From Ectobius pallidus (taxonomy: Eukaryota; Arthropoda; Insecta; Blattodea; Ectobiidae): DNA of 64,000 bases. Position 1 is the first letter of the stretch, and each line of letters opens with the position of its first letter. The position numbers and the translations under genes are program-made. Where the stretch lies: NCBI GenBank assembly GCA_964059195.1, contig CAXKWD010000004.1:117755938-117819937 (forward strand), written 5' to 3'. Of this stretch, positions 11,607 through 26,186 are shown piece after piece. The notes under the pieces are model-generated. The model worked only from the letters and a program-made list of their open reading frames with translations, was not told the DNA's origin and ran no database searches.

Positions 11607-13111
11607 ACTCATGGCCGGTTCCACCGACATTCTTTAAATACACCCAAACGAAGACTTTAGTAACGCGCCATTGCTGTATAACGTCTGCGTTAAGTGGACA
11701 CTGTTCCACCAACACTCTAGTCGTTGAAATAAACACCCGTTTTCAAACGAGCGTTAGAAGACAGGCAATCTTGGCATCCCAAGCTTCTCATACATTCACC
11801 GTCGCTACTACCAACATACAACGTTAAACCTGAGAGCATACACTGCACAAAACTAGAAATTTTCATACTATATAATTCAAAATTATAAACAAATTGAGTG
11901 AGTATTCTTTCTTTTTATTTATCGAGATGCAAAAATCTTATGTTATACTGTTTTCATGCCCGATTCCTTCCCCGTTCAAAGTCATTTTTCCATTGGCAAC
12001 GTTGGCTGCTATGTTTCACAGTAGCTAGCAGAAAAAAAACAGGAGTAGAACCCAATTTTTACTAATATTAATGCTATTAATGCAGTATATTATACAATTT
12101 ATGATGTTGCACTCGCACTATTAACCTATCATAACTTTAGCATAATTTATTATACGCTAACCTGCAATCTTTTCGACTGCTATCGGTATCGAAAATGTGA
12201 ATTGGGCCTAGGCTATACGCCTACTGCTGGTGTAATATTATTACAATATATTATACCATATCAAACAATTATTGAAAACTATTACAATGTGGTAAATGTA
12301 CAGCGTAGCTCTTACCTTAATTTTATAGTCATAGAAGATACATAATGAACTTTTCCTGCAAAAACACGGGAATAATACACACACAACACACTCAAAAACG
12401 ATTTGACTTTGGCCTAGTTTTTTCTTTAATAATAAAGGACATTGTGCACTGTTATTTTATTGATAAGTAATCCAACAGAGATATTATAATAAATTTCACC
12501 TATCGTCAACCTACTAGTAATAATACAAGCTATAAACTGACAAATACACAGCGGCATTTTCAATGGCATGTAGGCGTAATTATGAGCGAAATACTTCAGG
12601 ATACTGTTGAATGTTGAGCAACTGCGAAAAACATTTTATTTTGTAACCATTCTCATGCTTCAACGTTACAGTGTCAACTGATCATCTCCTCTGAGGGACT
12701 GGTTTGTTTTGTGGAATGTGAGAAAAACCCAGATCCTACTTTTGTGTTCAGGCTAGTGACCGCAGGAGGGTCCCATTCTGTTACCTGACTGCTCTAACGT
12801 AGCAAAGGAAATAAATGAATCACTCCCTTGTATTCATGTTATTCTTCAGAAACTATAATTAATGCATTAATGTACTGGGTTTACTGTTTAATGCGGATAA
12901 TACTGCATATTGTAGCATGCAAGCAGGTTCAGCCATCTTGTTTTCAAACAAACGCGAGATTTAACGCAAGGAATTTCTGTCGCGAGTATTAACGGGCGAG
13001 TATTAACGGGCGTGAGGGAGTAAACAAGATCGGTGGAACGTAAACATGACACAAGCAGGAGAAAACGACGCGTTTTAGCCGTAACGAAGGTCGGTGGAAC
13101 TCGCCATCACT
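11607..13111. mobile_element. Candidate DNA transposon with imperfect 22-bp terminal inverted repeats
   Basis: The sequence at 11607-11628 (core gttccaccgac) matches the reverse complement of 13090-13111 at about 18 of 22 positions. A second inverted pair of the same ggtggaac motif lies inside (about 11703 and 13034). A 14-bp unit, cgagtattaacggg, is tandemly duplicated at 12983-13010. No transposase and no clear target duplication are visible. Confidence 0.4.
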
Positions 13112-15411
13112 GTAGTATACAAGCCATTAAAGAACAAACAGAAAATTGAGGGTTTCGTTTTGCATATTTTGATGGTTTTGCGATAATGCATCACATATGC
13201 TTGATATTAAAATATATGTGCATACTTTATTAATTAGTCACGTTTTAACGGCTAATCAGTCATGTTTTAACGACATATTTTGACAGATTTTAAATAGTTC
13301 CTAAGCAAGCTAAAGGAAAATTATCTAGTTTATGGAACCTGAAGGTTCATTGCCGCGCTTCTACTTTTTAAATTAATAATACCATTCAGCTAACAAGAGA
13401 ACCTGAAGTATTAACATTAGTGAAATGACAGCGCATATTTCATTGGTTCCGGGGCATATTTTGCAAATTATGGAGCATTTTTGCATGCATATTTTGTCTT
13501 CTGATAGATCATTAACTTCCTGGTCTTAGCTATAATACAACATGTTATTTAGAATGTTTTGTTAGTAGATGTTTATTCGTCATATGTAAAAATTCCAAAG
13601 TTTTGATTTTGGTAATTTTATCCAGCTACTTAAACAGTGTTTTGTGTGCATTTTGTAAAGTTTTAAAATGCTGTTATTTTGGTAATAGCCTACATTGAAA
13701 GTATTTGTTTCAGAACTTTTTAGGTTAATGCTTCGTCCTAAATTAATGTATAAAAATCGTACAGGTTATTCCAGTTTTTGACAGAATTTTTAGTTTTTTT
13801 TTTTAAATTAATTTTTATTTTGTGTAGGCACGTAATAAGAAGCTTGATAATCACAGATATGGAGTGTCAGGATGAATTATCTTGCTGAGAAAGGGCATCA
13901 TTTTAAACATACGATTTTGCATATTATTTCATCTAACATAGCCTACACACAGTCAGACGCATTCTCCGTAGAATGTGTCCGATAAGCATGAACATATCTA
14001 ATTAACATGGGTCAAGTAAAAAAATAAATCCTTAGTTTCTCTTGACTGTCTTATATTCCCAGAAATAAATGTTTCTATCTTGCGAGTTGTGATCTTATTT
14101 TTTGTTTTTAAAAAAAGTAGGCCTACATGTATTAGTACTTTTTCGTGCGAAATTATAAAACCCAAATTTAACCTTTCGAAAAAAAATATATATTTATACA
14201 CATTAAAGTAAAAAAAAAATATTTGTACACATTAAACTGCGAGCTTTAATATGTAATTTGTATACTATACATTTAATACTTCATTTGGAAGAGCTTGATT
14301 TATAAAACATCTGGTGATTTGCGGCATTTACGTCCGATTACATAAATGGAATGACAGTGATGTAGCCATTTGGAATAATCGCTTTAGCTATCTGGAAAGT
14401 TTGCTGTGCAATATATTTGCAATATGATGTGTTATTTTATGCACTAATCCTCTCTGTTTTTCCTAATGGAAGCTAAATGTTCTTCGCAGGAAAATGTGGA
14501 GCTGTAGCATACATTTTCCATCATGCGCATTGATTTTGGTTATATGTTACACTGATGTGGCATGAGCTTTGGAAGCGTGTACTTGTCACATTTCTAGCCT
14601 TGCGGCTGTGTGGAACAGTCAGTTCCAGAAAGGGCGTCCTACAATAGTTGCGAGGGGAAATCTCGAGTAAATCATGTAGTAAATGATTAAATTGCTATAA
14701 TTATACAAAGCAGGTGGTATTCGAGCATGGTAGTATGTAATAATTGTTTCTCTTAGGGGAATGCTGGGCCATAGGCGGCGCCATGGAGGTAGTGCCTATT
14801 CCCTTTATTTATTTCTGTTGAGACATGAAATTACACCGAAAAATATATTTTACATATTGCATGTACTAATTGTCTAATGGAGCAGAGTAAGAAATAGCAT
14901 TAACTTGAGTGCTCATATAATGTTTATATGATAGGGATATTTTTTCTTAAATGCGAAAAACCTTGGACAGTTAAGGAAAGGACACAACTTTCATCCACAT
15001 AAGTTACCGAACTTTTTTAATTTACCTTTGTGTCGTGCACACAAATTACCCCAAATGACGTAATTGACTTTTTAAATTTCTTCTTCAGATTGTTGTAGAC
15101 AATTTATTCCGCAATTGTAGATGACTCGTGTAACAACGAGGTGAACTTTTATGTATTTTTTCAACATGTGCATTTTCTTTTGATTCTTTGTTAGTACGAT
15201 ACCGCATTAAAGTAGGCTACGTTTCGATTATGAGCAAGGCCTTCACTGCTGCAACTTTCATTAATTTAGCGTAAAATACACTGCCAATCAGAATCGCACA
15301 AATGCGGGACTTTTCAGCGTCCCCAATGAAACTTTCGGGACGACTTTGCGAAAAACAGGAATTGCGCAGGAAAAGCGGGTCGAATGGACGCCCCACATTA
15401 ACTGCCTCTTT

Positions 15412-15446
<35 letters not shown>

Positions 15447-18400
15447 TCTTAAATGATCCAAGGTTGTTGTTTTACTGCCCACTGTGTTGAAGCTTAATTT
15501 GTTGAACTGTTTTAACATAAAAGTATTAAAATATTGTAAATTGCATACATCTGTGTATAGTAGATTCCACGTTAAGACGACGTTTTTTCCAAACCTTCGT
15601 TTTTCCTACAAAAGAATACAATAACATTGCTTCCTAATAAAAAAAATCTGCACTGGTTATGTACAGGTTTTGGGGGAGCTTGTTTCCGATCCCTAATAGT
15701 GCGGCTATTTATTTTCTTTGCGATGTCTTAATTGAAGTTTTTAATTTATTAAGTTACTAACCACTACACCGCTGAAAGCCATTCTGCATTGATATTTCGT
15801 CCACACTACGACACCCAGCTTTTTTGTTATTGTAGCTGAATAGGACAAATGTTACCTGGAACTGAGAAACTTAGGATTTGTCTTATAATTAATCGAGTTG
15901 CTAATCACTGAATGGCAGTAGGCTATAAGGGGTAAAGTAGTGTTAGTAGTTCTGGAAACAAGATCAGTTATCTAATTAATTGCATTTGTTAGTTCGTTTC
16001 AGAAAACCCATCTTTTAGGAAAATTCCGACTTAAGGAAGAAAGATTAGTCTCCCCGAGTTTCGGGTTGGGGGGGGGGGGAGGGGCTTTTGTTCTGCCCTG
16101 AGCGTAATACATAATACATATTACGCATGTAATAAAACCATGCACTGCTTCCGTGTAGCATGGAAATTTGTTTCGCTCTATTCTGTTAAAATTGAATACG
16201 ATGTTAAAGAATCCCGCTAAGTCCTATCAGTGGCAGGTAGGCCTACTGAAGCGTGTTGTACGTGTCTTGTTCCGTTGATGCCTTTGATGTGCTTTACAGG
16301 GGAAGAAAATTGATACGTCGCATTGCATAATTAGAAGCCTTAAGGTGCCATGTATAACTTACGTTGTATAAATAGGACTGAAGCTCAGTTTCAAATTACA
16401 TTATCTGTTTTCCGTGTTAACCCCACGTATTTTCCATGTGTGGTAATTCGAAAGTTGGTGTACAAGGTATCCTTCGAATGAATGTATGGTAGAGTATAGG
16501 CCTGCGGTCTTCAACTTTTTTTAAAGCTAAAGAGCCATTATTTTTGGTGAAAGGCTAGGCAGTCTCATTGATTTATTGAATTATTAACATTATGGTACAT
16601 ACGTTAATAAAATATATAATTATATTGCAATAACTGTAGGGATATACACGTGTGTGCTTTATATTATTTTGTCAATCCACTTTGAAATTTTAGTGAATAA
16701 CACAGAGTAAAGTAACATTCTTGAATTTAATGTGAGACAGTTTCTTTGTAACTAAATTGTCAATATTGGTATTGTAGTTCAAATTAGTATCTGTTTGCGG
16801 GCCGCCAAGAATTAAGTCCCGTGCCGCGTGTTTAATTCCACTGTTTGGCTATAGGCTAATCAACATTCATAAACACTATGGCGGGAGCCGGAATTCTTTA
16901 ATTTAAATAGCAACATAATATGATTTTATCTTGTGCAGAACAGTGAAGGCATTGAAGAAATATCACGCTGGTTCTTTCCCAAGGTAATAAGTAGTCCCAG
17001 CATAAGCCCATAGAAAGTCTCATCAAGACTGATATTGCTTTATGTCTTGTGAGCTTTAATATGGTGTGCGACAAATCACAATTTACACTTGAAGTGGAAA
17101 CCAGAATTCTACAAGGCAAGTGTATTATATTTACTGAAAAGGTAGTACATTTACCAATACTCTACACATAGAGATTGTCTTGTTGAAAAGCAGGAGGAGA
17201 GAATAGCTGAATATAGTCGGAGAAATGTAGTCTACAGCAAACTTCGTCAAACCTGACCCAAATTCTCCTTTACAACGAAGACGAGGGTTTCAAGTGAGGT
17301 GTGGTTTTGTGTTTGCCGTAGTAGTTACCTGCAAGGTATTACGTACAGTGGCAGTATTGAAAGTTTGCATTCGATTCTGAAGCTGAATCATACATTTTCC
17401 ATTGTTTAGGTCTATCCATACGGTATAAGCTAGTATTATCAAGTAGGAAAGAAGTTAAATTTTACCGGGAATATATTAAGAAGTGAGAAAAAAGTTTGCA
17501 TTTAAGATAGATTGCAAAATTATCTTCTTTCTGCTTCTTTCGGAATTTTCAACAGTTAACTTGGGATGGATCGCGAATTGTAAAATAATAATTTAGCATT
17601 GTAAGGCAAGCAGGGACGTAGCCAGGGCGGGAAAAAAACGAAAATTCCACCAAATTAAAATATACTTCTCATTTAGTATTCTTCAATAAAATGTTTTATT
17701 ATCCTTATGGCATTTTATACTAACCAGCAGCACCGAGTGTTTTAATAGTTTTAAAATTAAGCTTTCAAATTACATTTTAATGTTTTTATCAGAATGTTAT
17801 TATTTTGGAAAAGTAAAAGGTGTGGTATGTTTTAAAAATGTTATTTTGTTTGTAACTTAAAAAAAAGAAGTTAAAATGAAATTTAAAGGCTTAAATTTCC
17901 AAAAGAAAAGTAGGGGGTACCCCCCAGATCCTTCAGTGGGCCTCTTCCGAATTAAAATTCTGGTTAAGTCCCTGAAGGCAAGTTTACCAATTTCCGTATG
18001 CTTACATAGAAACAAACAATAGGCAGGAAGATTTAAGGAATGACAGTATGATTTCGAATATAAACTGTTATATTGATCATGACAAAATGGAGCAGGAATA
18101 CTTACAAACATGAGCTTTCTCAATTATTTCGGTATGTTGGTCATTTTCAATTATCGTCTTGCATGTTTGTTGGCAAATTCACATAGATCAGTAGCTTTTA
18201 GACATTCTCATTCTCGTCAGTACCCTACATGTAAGAGTACTCCCTCAAATTCGGTTTGAGTTCATAGGCTGTTAGTTCGTAGTTCGTTGTACTAGCGTCT
18301 GAGGAGTTTCTGTCGTCTAAAGAAGATCTGATGTTTTCAGGTGCACTTTCAATTAATAGGGCCAGTGTGCTACTATCAACATTTAACTCTTTTTCATGGT

Positions 18401-19720
18401 TTTCTTAATTTAGTACAAGATTCAATAGGAAGGTGTATGGTGTTCGACCTATGAAGTCAATGTTGCTTTCTTAAGCATTGAGCAATTTGAAGGTCTGCGT
18501 GTGTTCTTTTAACTGCGTAGCTCGAAAATAGAAGTAGCATCAAAGCTTTATAATCGGGTTATGTATCTTTTCATGATGTGACACTAAGCCTGTTGGCTCC
18601 TTTGTTATTCTGACTGCCACTTTTCTTCAATTTTTTTCTCACGATTTCCTGTAAAATTGCCCTAACGATTTTGTTTAGATTTTGTATAATGACTACATTA
18701 TGCAAGGGACTAACAGTTTTTATTTGGAACGTTTTCCAGTAGACAGTAGTCTATCTCAAGGGCGATAGTAAAAAAGTAATTTTTCGTCTGTCTCAAGGGC
18801 AATAATAAAATATTCACTCTTCGTACAAACTCGGGTTTTTAATTGTTACATCGCGAACAATAGAACTTCGAGTGAGGCTTGGACAACTGAATGTGCATAT
18901 CCTGCAATGCTATTAACATCACAGTGTTGTTTTGTTAGATAAATCTTCTACTTAAAAATTATATCATGGTAGTTATGATACTGCAAATACCGTCCTTTCC
19001 CTAAAACACCATCGCCACTCCGGTGTTCACCATCGTCACGTTACAGAAGTTACAATGCCTTAATTTTTATATAATACATATGCAACCGCCTTACGAATAG
19101 AAGCAGAGGCGAGAGGTTTGGTAACAGAGATGGACACACAGGAACGAGACGTAGTTGAATGGATGCGTTATTTGCTCAGTTAAATGATTAAATTAACTCC
19201 GCGTTGATATTTCTCTTTATAGGAAGGTAACTGGATGCACACTACATGGTTTTTATGTAATTATTTCGGCACGTGTGGTATAAACGTATAATACAATTTG
19301 CAGGTCAAGGAAGCCATACTATGGGAGAATATTGGATTTGCTCAACAAGGTTTCAAGGGGATTTTAAAGGGAGATGAAGAAGCCTAAGGAATGTAGGAAA
19401 CTGTGAAGTATTATGTGTGAGTGTCGTGTTGGCTTCCTTGATGCTTGTGACCAACCCGCGAGTGCAACGAGGATTGTCATACAGAACAGCGAAAAGCTTT
19501 TTGCAGAGGAAGTGGTTTTCTTTCACCTTTCAAGAACTTCTGTTAGCATTTGTAAAGAAGTACTGTTTGTTAGCATGCAACGCTGCAAGGCCATATTACT
19601 TCGTATATTTGTGTATAATGATTAATATAACTTAGTATTCTATATGACAGCACTAAGAATTCTCTGGTTTTTGCTAACTCCTTTTCCAAATCGACGCCTC
19701 AATACGATTGTTGATAGTAG
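13112..19720. other. AT-rich DNA, no gene recognised
   Basis: Contents are a tgcatattttg-rich patch (13150-13500), an (ATT)n microsatellite near 15414-15446, a G12 run (16068-16079) and TAGGCCTA at 14118 and 16238. A stretch at about 16504-16840 ends in gcgggccgcc and a ccgtgccgcg block, reminiscent of hAT-type repeats but too weak to name. Open frames here are short, and one is only the microsatellite read as poly-Asn. Confidence 0.45.
15414..15446. repeat. (ATT)n microsatellite
   Basis: An uninterrupted run of att triplets. It produces false poly-Asn and poly-Tyr frames. Confidence 0.95.
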
Positions 19721-19722
19721 TA

Positions 19723-20058
19723 CAGTAGAACTCCAATTATCCGAACTCAATTATCCGGATCGCTTTGAGGCCCTGTTCAAGTGGTTTTTGCAGCAGCGAG
19801 CATTGAGAAACCCTTTTTCAGGATCGATTATTTGCGAAAAAGCAACCTTTTTAGCCCACAAAATGGACAGTTTGTCAGCAAGTTACCTAACTCTGATCGA
19901 TATGTTCAACACATAACACATTATGTAGGCTAAGTACAGTACTGTAAAATTTAGTTTTTATTACCTTTTCTGATGATTTATCAAATTTTCCGGATATTTG
20001 ATTTTTCTGGATCGGGTCCGGTCCCAATTAATCCGGATAACTTAAAAGAGTTCTTCTG
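19723..20058 (+). mobile_element. Tigger/pogo-like element, internally deleted
   Basis: The left end cagtagaactccaattatcc follows a TA at 19721-19722. The right end, read in reverse, begins cagaagaactc and includes ttatccggatta, giving inverted ends typical of Tigger (cagtagaacctc...ttatccga). Between them is a short piece of CENP-B-like transposase. The 3' TA is not preserved exactly. Confidence 0.7.
19767..19916 (+). pseudogene. Tigger-type transposase DNA-binding domain fragment
   Basis: The frame reads EALFKWFLQQRALRNPFSGS then IICEKATFLAHKM..., which matches the CENP-B/Tc5-type helix-turn-helix of Tigger transposases (W-LQ-RA-N-P-SG---CEKA). It stops at 19914-19916. The DDE catalytic domain is absent, so this is a dead fragment. 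Confidence 0.75.
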
Positions 20059-20868
20059 CAGTTTGATTCAGAGGCTTGTCATTTGTGCCACGACTGTTGA
20101 AAAGAGTCACGGTAATATCTGCAATTGGAATTTTTCGTATTCATTTAATTTCGTAGACCATTGAATTCTCAAATGTTCTTCCCACAGGCCTGTATGGGAT
20201 TTTGTTTCTTGTTTAATTTTCTTTTAGCTACTTATATTAGTTTCTCGCAAAGGGCATTTATTAATTTAACAAGAGGTTCTGAGTACAAGGTCTTTGCAGA
20301 ACTTGTTCCATTTCAGTTTTAAGCATGACCTAGAAATCTCGGGCGGGTATGGGATCAAGATTGACTTCGCTATCTACTGTCCTGGTCTCACTTGACACCA
20401 TACAAGTACTGAGCTACTGTCCAGATACAGATTCAATAATATCCTATTAAAAATGCATGCTTCAATTATTGAAATGGAACAAGTTCTATGGAAAAATCAT
20501 ACTACTTGTAAGCTATTTATAACCGCAATTAAATTCATGATACAGAAATAATATGAAATAATAAATCAGTCTAATAAAAAACTAATCAAGAAACGTCAAA
20601 TCATGGTGTGTAAATAAAATAGAGTACTCTTGAATGTACATAGAACCTCACACGAATTATTTTTATACTTAAACATTTAGTTACGGTCGAATGCAACTTT
20701 CCTATAGTCTAATAGTCAATATAGATTTTCATTATAACACAGGTGTGGTATCTATTATTATTAACACCGAACGATCTTGACATCTTGAGAACAGCAAATG
20801 AAACTGCGTAGTAAACAGCCTGTAGCCTATTTAAAATAAAATCAGTTCTGTTCGTGTTAATTTTGATA

Positions 20869-20930
20869 CTGTATTTTACTAAATTGAGTTCATTTTGTGT
20901 GATTCCTAATGTGCGTTGTTTGACATCAAA
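20869..20930 (+). repeat. Dispersed 62-bp repeat, copy 1
   Basis: ctgtattttactaaattgag and the following 42 bases recur at 25000-25061 with only two substitutions. No terminal features are seen; it is probably a piece of an unrecognised interspersed repeat. Confidence 0.8.
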
Positions 20931-23900
20931 GCGTCAAGAGACGCCCTGCCTTTCCTTGTAGCCAGCCATGTATCGGAAATGACTAGCACTACTAAGATCT
21001 ATTGTCCGAGAATCGTTTGCTTCATCAATTATGAGGTATTCTAAAATCCCAAAACTTAAACATTTAATTATGGTCAAACAAAAACAGCCGTATGCAACTT
21101 GCCTATAATAGTAATTAAGACACTAATTAGAAATTATGAAACGAGCAAAGCGATACTGATGTCTTAATAAATGCCATTATAGGCTTGTATAATGTTATGT
21201 ACTATTTCAGTGCTTCAGCTTGTTAATTATGGCGATTGGTTAATTATATAGATGGCAAAGGATTTTTTACCGGTGCAGAAGCTTGTGCACGATGTTTTTA
21301 TTTAGGTAGTTACATACCCGGTTTTCTTGTTCTCGCAATTGGTTTAATCGGACGTTCTGACAATAAATTGTATTTCGTCCACTCGTACCAGGACGGTGCA
21401 GGCTAAATGACTGTCCTTTGTAGCTATTAATTAGAAACCTCCCTACGAAGGACTCTGAACTTCATGAGTAGCCATGATTATCCCTTCCTTTCGTCAGGAA
21501 CTCGAAATAATGAAAGGCCCTAAAATTAGTGACAGCAATAGTTGCGAGAGTTCGAGTGGGCAGGTACAGGAGGGAGGTAAAGTAATCAAGGAGAAGGTCG
21601 TTAAGCTGGTGACTTTTAAGTGTAGACTTCGGCCAAGAAGTAGTGAAAGTTGGAACCATAGAGTTTCCTGACTCTAGGCCTATCAACTCAATGGCCATCA
21701 AGTGTCCGTCTTTCTTTATCTCTCCAGATTTATCTGTCTAGTTACAATTTATTGAACACTCAGAAGCAGAGTCTAAGATGCTTACAGTCATATCTATATT
21801 CGTTCCCTAGCTTTGTGGTGACCAAACGATAAAAACTACAACTACAAAATTGTTGAGAAAATGAAAAGAAAAATTGCATGATCGACTGAAGATGTTACCA
21901 CCCTTCCTTCAAATTCATTACTCCAATACTATATTATTACTCAAAGTGTTGGCAATAGTGACACGTTATGACGAACAGACGAAATAGCTTCTTCCGGTTA
22001 CATGGGCCGTTATAACTAAGCGAGAAACAAGCAGGTGTTTATGCGGCAACCAAACATTTGAATCGATTGTAATAAGTGGGTGGCCTCTTGGAATCACTTC
22101 CAATTTTAATTATTACTAATATTTATTATTATTTACAGGAGATAAGCAATACGGGAGTAAAGTTCCACAAAGAATAAGGCTCGCAAATTATGTGCGTAAG
22201 TGCCTGTTGCTGCAGTGAGTGCAGTTCAATATATATCCCGAAAACAAATGAGATAACAATACAATCAGGTAAACTGATATAACAAAGTGCCAGAATGCTT
22301 TTTTTAATCAGCGATAATTGCAATTATGATAGGCACATGCAGAAAAGAAGTTATTTTTGTAATCGAAAACTCCAAAAACAAAATGCGCTGGCAGTAGGCC
22401 TAATATTAATGATGCAATATGCCTACGATTCGCTGATATGTTTGTTTCAAGTTTAAAGCAGCCTTATAGGTTATGAATAAAAAGTCAATCTGATATCTAT
22501 CTGTCAGGAATTACATAAGGTACATTGCTGCAAAGGAACGAATAAGAAAAATTCTCACATTAAAATATAATATAAATATCGGTAGTCATACTTATCCGTA
22601 GATTGCACAATATATCAACATTGACCGGCTAGTTGTGTTTTAAATATTTTATTTACATTATTATTTACACTGACATCGTTATGAAGAAACGAATCAATCA
22701 AGGCGGGCTAACAATATCAATAAACAATTGGCAATTTGTTACGTCATTTTAATATATTGTGGGCCATGGAATAATATTATAGCGTCTTATATTTATTACG
22801 AAACTAATATTGATATACTCGTTATTTCGCTACCGGTCAACCGATTTGGTCCAAATTCAGTACGCTTGTACCCATGGACGTCATAAATGCGTATACCAAG
22901 TTTCATGAAACCGATAAAGCGTATTTGAGTTTTCGCGCGTACAGACACACGGACGGACGGAGACGTACGTCCCCACACACAATCTGATAAAGCACCACTT
23001 AATAAAAGCTGAGCATGCCAGTTTTAACCAAAAATTCAAGGAACAACCTAAATGAATGGGGATACACTTCATTAAATCGGATTCTAATTTACGTTTATTG
23101 CATTCACAGATTTTGAAATTCGCATTCTGTACAATAGGATGCCAGTCCAGCATCATTTCCTGTTATCAGAGAATGGCATGACTGTACGGAGACACGGTAG
23201 GTGGGTAGATGATGTGTATCCTATACATGCATTGGTTTCTCACGTTTATTAATCGGTTCACTTCACATTGACGATTTACTGTACTAAAATTAATGGTGAA
23301 TTTTATTTATTTATTCAAGGGGTTATGAAGGTTTTGGATTGATTCAACTAAGAAATAAATACGAACAATTTATTGAACCCTGGCAAGCACTGCGCAGAAA
23401 GCTCTTTTCAGTGCTGTGAGATTTTTCTAGCTTACGACTGACCGGTCCCCTCCCATAGCTGTGTACTGTTTTCGCCTAACTTTTTAGTATCATACATTGT
23501 AGTTAAATAACTGATGTAACCGGTGTTATCAACTAGGAACGAACTTTACCACCAGGCGATTCTAAATCAGAGGATCCCACCCATATTATATTGTCCAGGA
23601 ATGATAGATAGGCAGCAAAAGTTTTTGGCGATCAGCTTAAACAAATGACAAATAATGTGTAGAAATCGAAGCAATATATATATATTGCTTCTTTTGAAAC
23701 CTTTTAAAGAAGATTTAAAATAATCTTAATTTGCTTCTATCGTTCACCTGTATTTCACTTAAAAATTCTGAGTTGTGTACTTTAACTCGACCTGAATTTC
23801 TAAAGTGAAACAATAAAAATAAAGGAATTACAAATTAATATTAATACTAAACATTTCACTAAAACGAAATGCTTATTGGCGATATAGGCTAATATTATAG

Positions 23901-24999
23901 TTTAATAAAAATTCTGAAATTAATATATTTTTCAAACAGTTTATAACATATCTCATGACTGACTGGGAAAAAGGCAAAATAAATGGATCATATATTAATG
24001 TTGGCATGTTGAAACAAAATAAAAATTCAAGTATAATTCCAAACTAAAACAGACTTTCTCTGTAACATGCCTTTCGAGATGATATTATTTTTGCAAATTT
24101 TGTAATATTTTAGACTGAATACAACGTTTATAGCACAGAGTGGACAGTGACCGTTTGTGTTCGCATCTTCCTGCTTCACAGTGATAGTGTTTATTCAGTT
24201 GCAGCATTGATTTCTAATGAAACAGTTAGTGAATTTGATATTAGGGGAACGTAGTTGGAAGATATCTTTCCATTACACTGATTGATTCAATTTTATTAAT
24301 GAAAGCAGTTGCGTTGATACGCTCTCTGGAATACTTTTACCTGTTCCATTAGAGATTTTCCTTTGTTTCCACTCTAAAATGTAATTGCGATCTGCGTCAT
24401 TGGCGAATCTTTATACTTTTGCTCTCGAGAAAACATTTCCCGTGAATAATAAATACAACTACGATAGAGGATGTAGATGTTTCCTGATGAATTTTTGTTG
24501 TTTTTTTTCTTTTCTTTCTTTGAACAGTCATTCTGATGAAAATAAAGGAAATAAGTCAGCAATGTTTGATTCACTGATTTCAGAGAATTTCTGTCCTATA
24601 GGGGAGGAAAATGTGCAGGCACGAGATGAAAATGGCGGCTGGCAACCCGATCATTAAACTTAAAAATTTCACGTCGCCTTATATAGAATTTTTCCTTCCC
24701 AGACCGTGAAGGGATGAACGTTAAAAAAATAATCCGGGTAAAAAATTATTTCTCTAGAAAAGTTGACCTTTAAGAGATTTAGAAGAAAGAAAAAAAAAAC
24801 TATGTGATTCATTTTTAGTTACTATGGATGTAGAGAAGTGGGCCACTGCAAAGAAATGAGATTATATTGTGTAGATATAAATTGTAAGAATGGAGGATAA
24901 AGTGCTTCCAAGAGAGAAATCTTTTAATGACCAAGAACTGATACGGCTTCTGCAGGAAATTTTCTATAAGTGGATACTAAGTTGTTGAACCCTTTTGTC

Positions 25000-25061
25000 C
25001 TGTATTTTACTAAATTGAGTTCATTTTGTGTGATTCCTAATGTGCGTTGATTGACATCGAA
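25000..25061 (+). repeat. Dispersed 62-bp repeat, copy 2
   Basis: Nearly identical to 20869-20930 and in the same orientation, 4.1 kb downstream. The flanks do not match. Confidence 0.8.
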
Positions 25062-26136
25062 GAAATAAGCGCATGGGTTAATAAATCTTAATTTTTCTTC
25101 CAAAGAGGGAGGTATGTTGTAAATTTGCTGTTACAGGTTCCATCTAATCCCTCGGCTTTATGATTTTACATAAATTACAGAATTAGACAATTGGGGCTAA
25201 TGCAAATGCTGTATCCCATAAATGTAAAATCAAATACGAGGGATTAAGGTGACCATGTAATAGCAAATTCCCAAATAAACGCAATTTTACATTATCAATT
25301 TTGGGGAATTATTACATGCTGAGAGGAGAATTCCGAGCTGTTGATGGTAATTGTACGAGTATTTTCGGTATTTGAAATGCAGTTTATAAATCATCGAAGC
25401 TTACAATAATTTTTATTCCTGCCTATGGCGGAACGCAAGTGATGGGAAACCCATTCAGAGGTTGGAGTTAAATGCAGAGAGTCGAACCATATCTTCCCCT
25501 CCGCCAGTCATGACAGCCGTAGCCGCATACGTTAGTCAGTGCGATGTGACTCCCTCGAAGACTGGCAGGCGAATGAAACGCCACCCCCTCAAATGACAGT
25601 ATCTCGAATTCTGAGCTAGCTGTTGATTTGGTTTCATAAACTACCGCATATTCTTGTCATATTCCAAGCACCGAACAGCACAGGCAATACGGAAAATATG
25701 CAATAAATGTTGAGATCACAGATTTCATTTTTGTAATTACAGTATTTGTATTTCTCGCCCTTGATAATTGTGCATTACTTGAATTGTTTTAGCATCTTTT
25801 AGCATCCCTGGTTGAGATAGCCATAAGGTTAATAGAAGAGCATGGATGCAAACCGCTTGCTCTTTGTTCGACTGGATCGTTATCGAAGAAGGGGCTGTGT
25901 GACTCATGTCTTCCACCTCTTTGTGATCAGTGTGCGTCAGCTACTTCAATCTCAACACTAGATGCAACCAATTGTTCCTCCCCTCGGTTCCTTTTTATGT
26001 GTGATGCATTCGCTATATTTTATGCCTAGTCTCGCTCCCCTAATTCAATGAATGAAATTCATCATGGCGTACCCACGTAATCAGTTTCTCACATCTCGTT
26101 CAGCTTCCATAAAAAGCTGTCGTATCTCTCTAATTC

Positions 26137-26149
26137 ATTATTATTATTA

Positions 26150-26186
<37 letters not shown>
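26137..26186. repeat. (ATT)n microsatellite
   Basis: A run of att triplets with one gtt interruption, ending 16 bp before the TA target site of the mariner element. Confidence 0.95.

Noticed and set aside
15288..15518. Open frames with poly-Asn or poly-Tyr at 15.3-15.5, 26.1-26.3 and 43.9-44.2 kb
   Set aside because: The runs are (ATT)n microsatellites translated; no other protein feature is present.
16504..16840. hAT/Charlie-like remnant (gcgggccgcc and ccgtgccgcg near the right side)
   Set aside because: Suggestive words only. The matching inverted ends and an 8-bp duplication were not found.
22800..22985. LINE or SINE 3' end (ccaagtttcatgaaa followed by acggacgg repeats)
   Set aside because: The motif is common in degenerate insect repeats, but the borders and class cannot be fixed from this copy, so it is only mentioned in the stretch entry.
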